A stretch of DNA of 64,000 nt from Ignavibacteriales bacterium (GTDB taxonomy: Bacteria > Bacteroidota > Ignavibacteria > Ignavibacteriales > Ignavibacteriaceae). The first letter of the stretch is position 1. Every line of letters starts with the position of its first letter. Location of the stretch: NCBI GenBank assembly GCA_015709675.1, contig CP054182.1, forward strand, positions 558,001-622,000, written 5' to 3'. Position numbers and translations under genes: made by a program. Positions 18,509-27,729 of the stretch are shown here, in pieces. Under the pieces are notes generated by a model, which did no database searches, was not told the origin of the DNA, and saw only the letters and a program-made list of their open reading frames with translations.

Positions 18509-18876
18509 ACCGTAAATTAAATCCTTTTTTCTCCCGCAGATTTCGCAGATAATCGCAGAAAACTTCGCGGAAATCTGCGTGATCTGCGGGAAACTTCCTG
18601 GTCCTCTTTATTTTCCTTCAAATGACACTGCCGTTAAACAAGACATCTTATCGTCTAAAGTTCCTTTTTCTCCTGCAAATTTCGCGGATTATCGCAAAAA
18701 TTCCGCGGAAATCTGCGTAATCTGCGGGAAACTTCCTGGTCCCCTTTGTTGTGATTTCCTATCAAATTTCACAGATTATCGCAGAGAAAACAGGAAAACC
18801 CACCTCACAATAAAAACTTTTGTTCTCCGGATAAAAAGTTCCTTTTATATTTTAGCTGTATAATTTTGAGGACTCT
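18509..18876. repeat. Gene-free interval of CGCAGATT / ATCTGCG-type repeats
   Basis: Two to three imperfect copies of a ~130-bp unit built from TTTCGCAGATAATCGCAGAA, CGCGGAAATCTGCGT and GATCTGCGGGAAACTTCCTG, near 18530-18605, 18670-18745 and 18765-18790. The same vocabulary recurs at 39190-39230, 46195-46575, 49795-49925 and 57195-57560. No gene seen. Confidence 0.75.
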
Positions 18877-19254
18877 ATGACAGAAAACGACATTTCTTAT
18901 AAAATAAGAGGTTCCATCTATAAAGTGTTCAATACATTGGGCCCCGGCCTGTTGGAATCCGCTTATGAAGCCGCTTTGTATTATGAACTGACAACTGTTG
19001 GATTGAAAGTCAGGTCTCAGGTAGAGCTTCCATTAATTTACGGGGATAAAAAACTTGAAGCCGGATATAGAATAGATTTACTTGTGGAAGATAAAGTGAT
19101 AATTGAAATAAAATCCGTAGAGAATCTGGCGGAAGTACATCACAAGCAGTTGGTTACCTACCTTAAGCTTTCAGGAAAAAAACTTGGAATATTGGTAAAT
19201 TTTAACTGCGTTGATATAAACACATCTATTTATAGAAAGGCCAATGGATTGTAG
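18877..19254 (+). CDS. GxxExxY family protein
   Basis: 125 residues. The family motif GxxExxY is at residues 24-30 (GLLESAY). The following alternation of D and ExK motifs (YRIDLLVEDKVIIEIKSVE) is like the nuclease-type core of PD-(D/E)xK folds, so a nucleic-acid role has been suspected for the family, but no function is established to my knowledge. ATG 18877 has GAGG six bases upstream. It stands alone between two repeat-rich stretches, and such genes often sit in variable parts of genomes. Confidence 0.88.
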   Translation: MTENDISYKIRGSIYKVFNTLGPGLLESAYEAALYYELTTVGLKVRSQVELPLIYGDKKLEAGYRIDLLVEDKVIIEIKSVENLAEVHHKQLVTYLKLSGKKLGILVNFNCVDINTSIYRKANGL

Positions 19255-19261
19255 TTTTTAT

Positions 19262-19490
19262 GAGTGCGAATTACTGCCCTATCGAGAGTTCCTCATATAT
19301 CTTCAGAAAACCCTTCCCTTAAAAGGGGCGGTCTCCGGCTCCGCTCGGACACCGGGTTTTGAAAACTCATTCTTTTAGTCGGTCTCCGGGCCGGTCCCAG
19401 TGTTGGTCTCCTCGACTCCGCTCGGAGACCGGAGTGAAAACGAGAGCGGAATCCCGAGCCGGTCCCCGCTCCGACGTGTCGGAGGGGGGG
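19262..19490. repeat. GC-rich palindromic repeats after the methyltransferase gene
   Basis: Several copies of GGTCTCC with the inverse GGAGACC (for example 19405-19411 and 19424-19430) and a hairpin CTCCGAC / GTCGGAG (19470-19485) just 3' of the methyltransferase stop. They differ from the RAYT-linked palindrome family and have no protein partner in the window. Confidence 0.6.
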
Positions 19491-20288
19491 CTACTTCCTC
19501 AGTACCACAAACATTGATTCACACTCCGGACCGGAACTTAACGGAGGTGCCGGGACGGTTATATCTCCAAGAAAATCTATTGACTCAAATGCACCTGATA
19601 GCTCAAACAGCATCTTAAACTCCTGTGCCAGATACCACCGGTGAAAACTTTTGCTCTCCGAGGTGACCATTTTCCTGTGCTTCTGCTTAATATCCAGCCG
19701 TGTTGTTACGTTCCATACCTGCGTAACCGGATCATATTCATCCTCCGGCAGCCCGAAGAGTATATCCACTTCCGTATCCCCCTCTCTCATGGTCCAGGTA
19801 TTCGGAAGATTATCAGGAAAGAAAAACTTCGGGTGAGTCCCTTCAATGATATATACTCCCCCTTTCACCATTACGTTTGAGACCGCTCGAAGGTGAGTCA
19901 CCATTCCCTCGTTGGTTAATATATGTGATATACTTTCAAGCGGATTTGAGACAATAAGCGCTTTTTCTTTTATGTGGAAATCCGTCATATCTTCGGCATA
20001 ATACTGTATCTCAACTCCCGCTTCCTTATCTTTGCTCCGGGCATATTCAATCATGGATTCTGATAAATCCAGCCCGACAGCCTTCCACCCCTGCTCCGCA
20101 AATGTTCGCGCCTGATTTGCCGGTCCGCATGCCACTTCCAGAAATACCTTCTCATAGTTCCAGATGTTCTCAACTTTAGCGAAATTATTAAAACACCAGA
20201 TCAGAAAATTATACTCGTCCTGATGATCCCTGTCAGAAAAAGCAATATCATACGCATGAGCAAAGCGGTAGAAGTCTTTATTGGCCAT
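19491..20288 (-). CDS. Class I SAM-dependent methyltransferase
   Basis: 265 residues. Rossmann-like methyltransferase: motif I FLEVACGPANQARTFAEQG, motif II acidic end in AVGLDLSESM, and a downstream acidic loop YAEDMTDF. The C-terminal half (FHRWYLAQEFKMLFELSGAF) resembles small-molecule methyltransferases of the UbiE/methyltransferase-25 group. Substrate unknown. ATG 20288 is the first plausible start; its ribosome-binding site is weak. No pathway partners adjoin it. Confidence 0.8.
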   Translation of the reverse strand: MANKDFYRFAHAYDIAFSDRDHQDEYNFLIWCFNNFAKVENIWNYEKVFLEVACGPANQARTFAEQGWKAVGLDLSESMIEYARSKDKEAGVEIQYYAEDMTDFHIKEKALIVSNPLESISHILTNEGMVTHLRAVSNVMVKGGVYIIEGTHPKFFFPDNLPNTWTMREGDTEVDILFGLPEDEYDPVTQVWNVTTRLDIKQKHRKMVTSESKSFHRWYLAQEFKMLFELSGAFESIDFLGDITVPAPPLSSGPECESMFVVLRK

Positions 20289-20392
20289 AAATCCGTGTAT
20301 ATCAGTAAATCAAAACAACAACGGATGTAAAAATAAGAAAAAGCTATGAGCCCTAAGACCAGCTCTGTTCGATCCTGGAATATTTCTTTTCC

Positions 20393-20815
20393 TCACCCCG
20401 CCCCGTTTACCAGTTTATATGCCTTTGCAACAGCCCGGATCAGAGCAGCGTTTATCTGCCTGCTCTCTGTTATTCTTACGTAATGAACATACTTCTTCTT
20501 TGATGCCTGAAAGATTTTTGTTATCCAGGGGTCATCCATTTTTGTATCAAGTGAGAACCAGACATCCAGAAACTTCCTGCGGGGGGAGATGACCAGAAAT
20601 GACCTTCTGCTTTGAGAATAGAGTGTCACCGATTTCGTTGTCGCTGTTACAATCGTTCTCATTTTCTGCTCAACCCGGTCAAGCAGTATCAGATAAAGAA
20701 CAAATACCTGCTCCTCTTTTCCGCTGAAAAGCTGCTGCGGATCCACATTTTCACAGATATGGCTCTGGCTTGTTTTGGCAAATTCTTTACTGCACCTGGG
20801 GCACTTCCAGAACAT
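20393..20815 (-). CDS. DUF5655-type protein with N-terminal zinc ribbon
   Basis: 140 residues. The N-terminus holds a CxxC...C pattern (CPRCSKEF, SHIC), probably a zinc ribbon. The rest (FLVISPRRKFLDVWFSL, YVHYVRI, INAALIRAVAKAY) matches the DUF5655 pattern of a small alpha/beta domain of unknown function. ATG 20815 is preceded by GGAGACT, a good ribosome-binding site. It lies divergently from tkt. Confidence 0.75.
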   Translation of the reverse strand: MFWKCPRCSKEFAKTSQSHICENVDPQQLFSGKEEQVFVLYLILLDRVEQKMRTIVTATTKSVTLYSQSRRSFLVISPRRKFLDVWFSLDTKMDDPWITKIFQASKKKYVHYVRITESRQINAALIRAVAKAYKLVNGAG

Positions 20816-20929
20816 AGTCTCCTTTCACCGGTTCTGCTGCCGGAACTGTTTTAACTCGGAATTTCTCGCAAAATCACTGTATATTTAAAGCTAATTTACC
20901 AATATTTTAATTTTTCAGACGGAGCTTAT

Positions 20930-22939
20930 TTGGAAAGTACACCGGCTCAATTGGATAATCTGGCAGTTAACACCATCCGCTTTCTTGCTGCAGAAGGAGT
21001 TCAGAAAGCCAATTCCGGACATCCCGGAATGCCCATGGGATGCGCCCCCATAGCATATTATCTCTATGCTAAGGAAATGAAGCATAACCCCGCCAACCCA
21101 AAATGGCTTAACCGCGACCGCTTTGTCCTTTCAGCCGGACATGGCAGTATGCTGCTTTACAGCATTCTCCACCTTACCGGATACAACCTCCCGATGGAAC
21201 AGCTTAAACAGTTCCGGCAGTGGAATTCCATAACCCCCGGACACCCTGAATTTGGCGTTACCGACGGCGTGGAAACCACCACCGGCCCGCTCGGCCAGGG
21301 TTTTGCAAACGCTGTGGGCATGGCAATGGCTCAGGCTCATCTTGCCGCTATGTTTAACAAACCCGATATAAAACTGCTTGACCATTATATATACGGCATC
21401 TGCAGTGACGGCGATCTGATGGAGGGTGTTTCTCATGAAGCTGCTTCACTGGCAGGTCATCTGAAACTCGGTAAAATCATTTTCTTTTATGATGATAACG
21501 GCATCACCATTGACGGTGAAACGCATCTTGCTTTCTCAGAAAATATTGAACTCCGCTTTAAGGCATACGGCTGGCACACCGAACATATCAGTGATGTGAA
21601 TGACTTCGGCCAGATTGAATCAGCTCTTAAAAAATGCCAGGCACAGGATAAACCCTCGCTCATTATTACCAAAACCCACATCGGCTATGGCAGTCCCAAT
21701 AAGCAGGATACTGAATCCGCTCACGGCTCCCCGCTCGGTACCGATGAAATTAAACTCACCAAGCAGAATCTTGGCTGGCCGTATAAAGAAGAGTTTTATA
21801 TACCAGAAGAAGTATCCGCGCTTTTTTCATCGCTTAAAAAGAAATATGAAGAGCATGAAAAGAAGTGGAACGTGATGCTCTCCCAGTACCGGGTGAACTA
21901 CCCGCAGGAGGCTGAACTGTTTGAAAAAGTAATGAGCGGCAGCCACGGCACGGACTGGATGAACGACCTTCCCGTATATAAAGATGACGGCAAAAAGCTC
22001 GCCACACGCCAGGCCTCAGGCAACGCCATTAACGCAATTGCAAAAAAGCTCCCCGCGCTTTTCGGCGGCTCGGCTGATCTTGCCCCATCGAACAATACCA
22101 TGATGAAGGGGGAAAGCGGTTTTTCAAAAGATAACTATGCGGGCAGAAATCTTCATTTCGGCATCCGCGAACATGCCATGGGCTCACTCATGAACGGCAT
22201 GGCTTATTATGGCGGACTGATTGTGTACGGCGGCACCTTTCTGCAGTTTTCCGATTATCTCCGCCCTGTGCTCCGCCTTGCGGCTCTCAGCCACATCAAG
22301 AATATATATATATTTACTCATGACAGCATCGGTCTCGGCGAGGACGGCCCGACCCACCAGCCGGTTGAGCACCTTGCATCACTGCGCGCTATTCCGGGAG
22401 TAACGGTTATCCGCCCCGGTGACGCAAATGAAACCTCTGCCGCGTGGAAAGCCGCCATCCTTCATAAAGGAGGTCCGGTGTGCCTTATCCTTTCACGCCA
22501 GGGAATGCAGATTCTCGATCAGGAGATCTACCCCAAAGCAGACAATCTGCTTAAGGGAGCATATATACTGAAAGATACCTCCGGAAAACCGGATGTTATT
22601 CTGCTTGCCAGCGGCTCTGAAGTCGGTCTGGCGCTGGATTCTCTCGCCTCTCTTGAAAAGGAAGGCATTAAAGCCAGAGTGGTTAGTTTCCCCTGCTGGG
22701 AGTTTTTCGAGAAGCAGGATCAGCAATATAAAGATACCGTGCTTCCTCCCGACGTGAAGAACCGCATCGTTATTGAGGCGGGTATCTCTATGGGCTGGTC
22801 TAAGTATGCAGGAGATAAGGGTGAATTTATCACCATTGAAAAATTCGGCGCGTCAGCTCCCGAGAAAGTGCTTATGAAAGAATATGGCTTCGCGGTTGAA
22901 AATGTTGTTGCAAAAGCTAAAAAACTTACCGGTAAATAA
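20930..22939 (+). CDS. tkt: Transketolase
   Basis: 669 residues, normal for a full-length transketolase: a thiamine-diphosphate enzyme that moves two-carbon units between sugar phosphates in the non-oxidative pentose phosphate pathway. Visible are the N-terminal substrate His (ANSGHPGMPMG), ThDP motif (GDGDLMEG-like CSDGDLMEGVSHE through YDDN), the glutamate region FGIREHAMG and the C-terminal domain. The start is TTG at 20930, with GGAG six to nine bases upstream and no better ATG. A small Cys-rich ORF and an RNase H-like gene follow on the same strand. Confidence 0.97.
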   Translation: MESTPAQLDNLAVNTIRFLAAEGVQKANSGHPGMPMGCAPIAYYLYAKEMKHNPANPKWLNRDRFVLSAGHGSMLLYSILHLTGYNLPMEQLKQFRQWNSITPGHPEFGVTDGVETTTGPLGQGFANAVGMAMAQAHLAAMFNKPDIKLLDHYIYGICSDGDLMEGVSHEAASLAGHLKLGKIIFFYDDNGITIDGETHLAFSENIELRFKAYGWHTEHISDVNDFGQIESALKKCQAQDKPSLIITKTHIGYGSPNKQDTESAHGSPLGTDEIKLTKQNLGWPYKEEFYIPEEVSALFSSLKKKYEEHEKKWNVMLSQYRVNYPQEAELFEKVMSGSHGTDWMNDLPVYKDDGKKLATRQASGNAINAIAKKLPALFGGSADLAPSNNTMMKGESGFSKDNYAGRNLHFGIREHAMGSLMNGMAYYGGLIVYGGTFLQFSDYLRPVLRLAALSHIKNIYIFTHDSIGLGEDGPTHQPVEHLASLRAIPGVTVIRPGDANETSAAWKAAILHKGGPVCLILSRQGMQILDQEIYPKADNLLKGAYILKDTSGKPDVILLASGSEVGLALDSLASLEKEGIKARVVSFPCWEFFEKQDQQYKDTVLPPDVKNRIVIEAGISMGWSKYAGDKGEFITIEKFGASAPEKVLMKEYGFAVENVVAKAKKLTGK

Positions 22940-22990
22940 CACAATGCGTTTTATTCTGCCCGCGGATGTTTTTTTCATTGTTTCTGGGAA

Positions 22991-23155
22991 ATGAGCAAGT
23001 TCCGTAAGAATTTTTCTGAAAAAAAGTGGAATAAGTGCTGCGGCAGCATGTGCAAAGACTGCGATATATATAATGCCTACAGGGAGGAATTTGGCAAAAA
23101 AGAAGGCGAAAAAAAATTCCTTAAGGACCATGCCAGAATGTCCGGGAAGAAATAA
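22991..23155 (+). CDS. Small Cys-rich protein (54 residues)
   Basis: Reads MSKFRKNFSEKKWNKCCGSM then CKDCDIYNAYREEF and a Lys-rich tail. Four cysteines in a CCxxxCxxC arrangement suggest a zinc knuckle or Fe-S ligand set; the many lysines suggest nucleic-acid or acidic-partner contact. The ribosome-binding site is poor (GGGAA directly before ATG), but the stop codon lies two bases before the ATG of the RNase H-like gene, as expected for coupled genes. Not recognised as a known family. Confidence 0.6.
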   Translation: MSKFRKNFSEKKWNKCCGSMCKDCDIYNAYREEFGKKEGEKKFLKDHARMSGKK

Positions 23156-23157
23156 TT

Positions 23158-23895
23158 ATGAAATATAGTAACGAACATGAAATACGGCGCGGTGCGGAAA
23201 TATGCATCCACGCCCTTAACAAAAACGGGTTCTCAGCTTTTCTGCTGGGAGACTCGCTGCGGGAGTATAGTATTAAAATCGGACTGGTTGCAGAACAGCC
23301 GCTCGGCAATATTATCGTTTATTACAGCCCTAAAAAGAAGAAATATTCTCTGGTTACTTCCGAGCTGAATTTTCCGGGTATCTCGGAAAAAGTAAACGAT
23401 CTCTGCCTTCCGCTGCTTAATTCTGTTCTTTCATTTGAGTCACCACAGCTTGAAGAACCCGCCCACATGGCCCGGATTCCGGAACTCTATGTTGACGGCT
23501 CCTACCGCAACGGGCAGACCTCGTATGCTTTTGCACTCGTGCAGGAAAATCAGGTTACTCACTCGGCCAACGGACTTATGACTGCTGAGGATGCGAACGG
23601 CACCCATCAGATTGCAGGTGAACTAGAAGCTATCATTCAGGGTCTTGAGTGGTGCAAAAAACATCAGATACGGGAAGTACGTATCTGCCACGACCTTATC
23701 AATTCACAGAAATGGGCTACCGGTGAGTTTAAGGCCAATAATCCTGTTACCAGAAGGTATGTATCGTATATACAGCATACTCCGGTGCATATCCGCTGGA
23801 AAAAAGTGCTTGCCCACTCCGGAGTTCACTTTAACGAACTGGTTGACCGGCTTGCCTCCGAAGCATTTGCTGACAGCAGCAAAAAAGGTGCCTGA
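23158..23895 (+). CDS. RNase H-like protein with unknown N-terminal domain
   Basis: 245 residues. Residues ~110-242 are an RNase H fold: ELYVDGSYRNG (first Asp), AGELEAIIQGL (Glu), ICHDLINSQKW (second Asp) and HSGVHFNELVDRLASEA (His and last Asp), so the catalytic set appears complete for cutting RNA in RNA-DNA hybrids. Residues 1-105 are an alpha/beta domain I do not recognise; it is not the usual caulimovirus-like hybrid-binding domain. GGGAAGAAA precedes ATG 23158. It sits between the Cys-rich ORF and hflX, all on the plus strand. Confidence 0.8.
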   Translation: MKYSNEHEIRRGAEICIHALNKNGFSAFLLGDSLREYSIKIGLVAEQPLGNIIVYYSPKKKKYSLVTSELNFPGISEKVNDLCLPLLNSVLSFESPQLEEPAHMARIPELYVDGSYRNGQTSYAFALVQENQVTHSANGLMTAEDANGTHQIAGELEAIIQGLEWCKKHQIREVRICHDLINSQKWATGEFKANNPVTRRYVSYIQHTPVHIRWKKVLAHSGVHFNELVDRLASEAFADSSKKGA

Positions 23896-23924
23896 CTATA
23901 ACCCTCTGATACCTACACACCATC

Positions 23925-25187
23925 ATGATTGAACTGCAGAAAGATCCGTTTGAAAAGGCTGTCCTTGTTGCGCTGAAAACCTCCCGGGTTACGCGCGATA
24001 CCGTGGACGAACATCTTGACGAACTTGAGGAGCTTGCTTTAACTGCCGGAGCTGTTGCGGTTAAGAAATTCATTCAGGACCGCAGTGGTTATGACTCCGC
24101 GTACTTTATCGGTACCGGAAAAGTAGAAGAGATTAAACAGTATGTTGAAGATAACAACATTAATCTGGTAATTTTTGATGATGATCTCTCCCCCGTTCAG
24201 CTGCGTAATCTTGAAAAGGCGATTAATAAAAAAATAGTTGACCGCAGCGCTCTTATTCTGGATATCTTTGCAAAACATGCCAGCACTAACGAAGCTAAAA
24301 CGCAGGTTGAACTCGCACAGCTTCTTTACTATCTGCCGCGCCTTACCCGTCAATGGACTCACCTTTCCAAGCAGTATGCAGGCGTGGGAACCAAAGGCCC
24401 CGGTGAAACGCAGATTGAAACCGACCGCCGGCTTGTCCGTGACCGTATAGCCATGCTTCGGCAGCGGCTTAAAAAAATCGAAGGCCAACGTGAAACGCAG
24501 ACAGCGCGCCGCAAGGAACTGCTTCGTATATCACTAGTCGGATATACCAATGCGGGCAAATCCACCCTTTTTAACCTTCTTACCGGAGCCGGCATTCTTG
24601 CTGAAGATAAACTCTTCGCCACGCTTGACTCCACCACCCGCACGCTGCAGCTTGAAAACAGCGTTAACGCTATCATCAGCGATACGGTCGGATTCATCCG
24701 TAAACTGCCGCATCACCTTGTTGCTTCATTCCGCAGTACGCTGCGTGAGGTGCGTGAAGCTGATATTATCCTTCATATCATTGACGCTTCACACCCGTTT
24801 TTTGAAGATCATATTCAGGTGGTGGATGAAACGTTGAAAAGTCTTGAGTGCAATACAAAACCGGTTATAAAAGTCTTTAATAAGATTGACAAGCTGGACA
24901 ACACCGCTGAACTTGAATATATACGGCAGAATTTTGATCTTTCCGTATCACTCTCCGCTGCTACCGGACTCAACGTTCATGCTCTTATTGAAATGATCTC
25001 CTCGCTTGCTACATCCGGATTTGCGGAAGAAACAGTAACACTCCCTATTGAAAAATCTTTTCTTATTGCGCGTATCCGGAATATCGCGGATATCCTGGAA
25101 GAAACATATCTTGATACCGGGGTAACTCTGCGGTACCGCGTGAGCAATGCCAATCTTGAAATTGCAAGGAATATACTCCATGGCTGA
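23925..25187 (+). CDS. hflX: Ribosome-associated GTPase HflX
   Basis: 420 residues. N-terminal HflX domain with the family signature GPGETQIETDRRLVRDRI, then a GTPase: G1 GYTNAGKST (about 205-213), G2 region FATLDSTTRTL, G3 DTVGF, G4 NKID and G5 SAATG. HflX binds 50S/70S ribosomes and rescues or splits stalled ribosomes under stress. ATG 23925 is preceded only by a weak site. The last eight bases overlap the start of the ammonia-lyase gene. Confidence 0.96.
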   Translation: MIELQKDPFEKAVLVALKTSRVTRDTVDEHLDELEELALTAGAVAVKKFIQDRSGYDSAYFIGTGKVEEIKQYVEDNNINLVIFDDDLSPVQLRNLEKAINKKIVDRSALILDIFAKHASTNEAKTQVELAQLLYYLPRLTRQWTHLSKQYAGVGTKGPGETQIETDRRLVRDRIAMLRQRLKKIEGQRETQTARRKELLRISLVGYTNAGKSTLFNLLTGAGILAEDKLFATLDSTTRTLQLENSVNAIISDTVGFIRKLPHHLVASFRSTLREVREADIILHIIDASHPFFEDHIQVVDETLKSLECNTKPVIKVFNKIDKLDNTAELEYIRQNFDLSVSLSAATGLNVHALIEMISSLATSGFAEETVTLPIEKSFLIARIRNIADILEETYLDTGVTLRYRVSNANLEIARNILHG

Positions 25188-26748
25188 CAAGCAGATCCAG
25201 CTTGACGGAAATTCTCTTTCGCTCAGCGACATAGAAAACCTTCTCAAAAAAAATCTTCACGCGGTTCTTACTCCGAAAGCGCTCTCCAAAATGAAAAAAT
25301 CACGCGCGCTGATTGATAAGTGGATGAAGGAAGATAAGGTCATCTATGGTGTCACAACGGGATTCGGAGAGTTCAGCAATGTGAAAATCTCTCCCGATAA
25401 AATAAAAGAGCTTCAGCGAAATCTTATCTTCAGCCACTCAGCCGGAACAGGAAAGCCGCTTCCTCCTAAAATCGTTAAGATCATGATGCTGCTCCGGGTT
25501 AATGCTCTTGCCAAAGGGCACTCAGGCATTCGCCCCGAAACTGCCGAAGCGATGCTGGCAATGATGAACAGCGGCATTATACCTGTTGTTCCCTCTCAGG
25601 GCTCTGTTGGCTCTAGCGGTGACCTGGTTCAGCTTTCCCATCTGGTTCTTTCGCTGCTTGGCGAGGGCACTGCATATCTTATTAATGAACCGCTCTATAC
25701 CTTTCAGAAACATACCAAGCCCGCTCCTTCTAAAAAGTATCTTAAGTCCGCGGGCATTACTCCGGTTATTCTTGATGCCAAAGAGGGGCTTGCCCTGATC
25801 AACGGAACCCAGATGATGACCTCCTTCGGGGCATATATATCAATCCGCGCGCAAAAACTTAAAAAAGTTGCTGATATTGCCGCCGCACTTTCACATGAAG
25901 CGCTCCGCGGAACCGACCGGGCTTACGATGAACGGATTCATAATCTGCGCCCGTATAAGGGACAGAAAGATACCGCGCGGAATATGCTTTCTCTCATACA
26001 GGACAGCGAAATCCGCTCCTCGCATCTAACCGGTGATACCCGTGTGCAGGATGCCTATTCTCTCCGCTGTGTGCCCCAGATTCACGGCGCCTCGCGTGAT
26101 GCCATTGATTACGTGAGTAATATTATCACAACGGAAATTAATTCAGCCAACGATAATCCCCTCATCTTTGCTGATGAAAGTGATCATCTTGAAGGTGGAA
26201 ACTTTCACGGGCAGCCGGTTGCTCTTGCTATGGATTATATGGCAATTGCGCTTTCTGAATTTGCCAATGTATCTGAGCGCCGGATAGAAAGGATGGTTAA
26301 TGGTGCGCTCAGCTTCGGGCTTCCCCGCTTCCTTACTAAAGACGGAGGTCTTAACAGCGGCATGATGATTGCCCAGTATACCGCTGCTTCTCTGGTTTCC
26401 GAAAATAAAGTACTTGCCCATCCGGCAAGTGTGGATTCAATTCCCACTTCTGCAAATCAGGAAGATCATAACTCCATGGGCTCAATTGCCGCGCAGAAGT
26501 GTTATAAGATTCTTAAGAATCTGGAAAATGTTCTTACCATCGAAATACTCACCGCCTGCCAGGCAATTGATTTTCTGAAACCTCTTTCCTGCGGCAAAGG
26601 CACTGGCGCTGCGTACAACTTCATCCGTGAACGCATCCCTCATCTTGATAAAGACCGCATCCTGCATGACGATATCGCTAAAGCGCTGCAGTATATAAAG
26701 GATGACTCCCTTCTCGCCTCTGTTGAATCAGTTGTTACACTTCAGTAA
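25180..26748 (+). CDS. hutH: Aromatic amino acid ammonia-lyase, histidine ammonia-lyase type
   Basis: 522 residues from ATG 25180, chosen for AAGGA eight to twelve bases upstream. The family makes the MIO cofactor from an Ala-Ser-Gly loop and removes ammonia from His, Tyr or Phe. Visible are YGVTTGFG, RNLIFSHSAG (the Ser-His pair suits His or Tyr rather than Phe as substrate), NSANDNPLI and QEDHNSMGS. The MIO loop reads GSVGSSGDLVQL: residues 145-147 are Ser-Ser-Gly, not the usual Ala-Ser-Gly. No hutU, hutI or hutG adjoins it, so the pathway is uncertain and hutH is a family name here. It overlaps hflX by eight bases. Confidence 0.85.
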   Translation: MADKQIQLDGNSLSLSDIENLLKKNLHAVLTPKALSKMKKSRALIDKWMKEDKVIYGVTTGFGEFSNVKISPDKIKELQRNLIFSHSAGTGKPLPPKIVKIMMLLRVNALAKGHSGIRPETAEAMLAMMNSGIIPVVPSQGSVGSSGDLVQLSHLVLSLLGEGTAYLINEPLYTFQKHTKPAPSKKYLKSAGITPVILDAKEGLALINGTQMMTSFGAYISIRAQKLKKVADIAAALSHEALRGTDRAYDERIHNLRPYKGQKDTARNMLSLIQDSEIRSSHLTGDTRVQDAYSLRCVPQIHGASRDAIDYVSNIITTEINSANDNPLIFADESDHLEGGNFHGQPVALAMDYMAIALSEFANVSERRIERMVNGALSFGLPRFLTKDGGLNSGMMIAQYTAASLVSENKVLAHPASVDSIPTSANQEDHNSMGSIAAQKCYKILKNLENVLTIEILTACQAIDFLKPLSCGKGTGAAYNFIRERIPHLDKDRILHDDIAKALQYIKDDSLLASVESVVTLQ

Positions 26749-26759
26749 AGGAAATTTCA

Positions 26760-27251
26760 ATGAGCAAGTTCAAAGAGTCTCTGCAGTCAGGTCATCATAA
26801 AAAATTCGCTGATATGTGCGGAACGTGGAAAGGCACATCACGCACCTGGTTTGAGCCGGACAAACTGGCGGATGAGTCTCAGGTGCAGGGGAAGATCTAT
26901 CAGGTGCTTGGCGGATTGTTTGTAATGCATGAATATACTTCTTCGCTTCAGGGGAAGGAGCATTCAGGGATCATGATTATCGGGGCATCGTTTCCTGAAG
27001 AAAAATTTCAGACTGCATGGATTGACAGTTTTCACAACGGAACCAGCATCCTGTTTTCAGAAGGGAAACTTGAGGATGGTGTATATTCTGTACTGGGCAG
27101 TTATGCGACAGGTTCCCCCGGTATCCGCTGGGGCTGGCGCACCGCTTTTGAGCAGCCTGATTCCGATACCTTAATAATGACAATGTTTAACATTCCGCCC
27201 GGAGAAAAAGAAGCTAAAGCAGTTGAATTTACTTATAAGCGGATAAAATAG
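26760..27251 (+). CDS. DUF1579 family protein
   Basis: 163 residues, cytoplasmic by lack of a signal peptide. The DUF1579 pattern is visible: an early GTWKGTSRTWFEP, then LGGLFVMHEYTSSLQG and IIGASFPEEKFQTAWIDS, giving a lipocalin-like beta-barrel of unknown function. AAAGGA six bases before ATG 26760 is a good ribosome-binding site, and the gene begins eleven bases after the ammonia-lyase stop, so the two are probably co-transcribed. Confidence 0.85.
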   Translation: MSKFKESLQSGHHKKFADMCGTWKGTSRTWFEPDKLADESQVQGKIYQVLGGLFVMHEYTSSLQGKEHSGIMIIGASFPEEKFQTAWIDSFHNGTSILFSEGKLEDGVYSVLGSYATGSPGIRWGWRTAFEQPDSDTLIMTMFNIPPGEKEAKAVEFTYKRIK

Positions 27252-27378
27252 CGTTTAATAGTCCGTAACTGACCTGGGGTGGAGAAAACCGCTGAGGATA
27301 TTTTAGTGAGCCTTGCCGCTTAATGCTGTTTTCTTTGTGAAAGTTTCCCCTCTCCCATTCTCAATAATCAATTATTTT

Positions 27379-27579
27379 TTAATCTTTGAAAGTCGCGGCG
27401 TCATATACTGACCAGATATGAATAATCCAGCCAAGAAACAGAAACCAGAGCACTGAAGCAAGGACAAACTGAATAGCAGCTTTAATCAGTCTCCCCTGCA
27501 GCAGCTGCCCAAGTCCCGGAATAAAGAAACTTGCAAGCGCCGCAATAACATTACCCGTCGAACCTCTGCCCTGACTCAT
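27379..27579 (-). CDS. Small TM2-like membrane protein
   Basis: 66 residues with two hydrophobic segments, ~10-28 (containing ASFFIPGLGQLLQG, typical of the first turn of TM2-like proteins) and ~33-57. It is probably an inner-membrane hairpin protein of unknown role. AAAGGAGAG precedes the ATG at 27579, an excellent ribosome-binding site, which supports this short ORF. Monocistronic. Confidence 0.75.
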   Translation of the reverse strand: MSQGRGSTGNVIAALASFFIPGLGQLLQGRLIKAAIQFVLASVLWFLFLGWIIHIWSVYDAATFKD

Positions 27580-27729
27580 CTCTCTCCTTTGTAATTTCCT
27601 GTGTATTTAATAATGGTAAACTTTTTTGGTTTTTAGCTTTTTACTCTGAACCGTAATCTAAGTATTTTTATTGTTCATAGTCAATCAAACCCATTCATAA
27701 TTCATAATTCATACTTCATAATTCATAAT

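Noticed and set aside
18861-18868. TAATTTTG box before the GxxExxY gene
   Set aside because: Only eight bases from the ATG and overlapping the ribosome-binding site, so a promoter there would remove it from the transcript.
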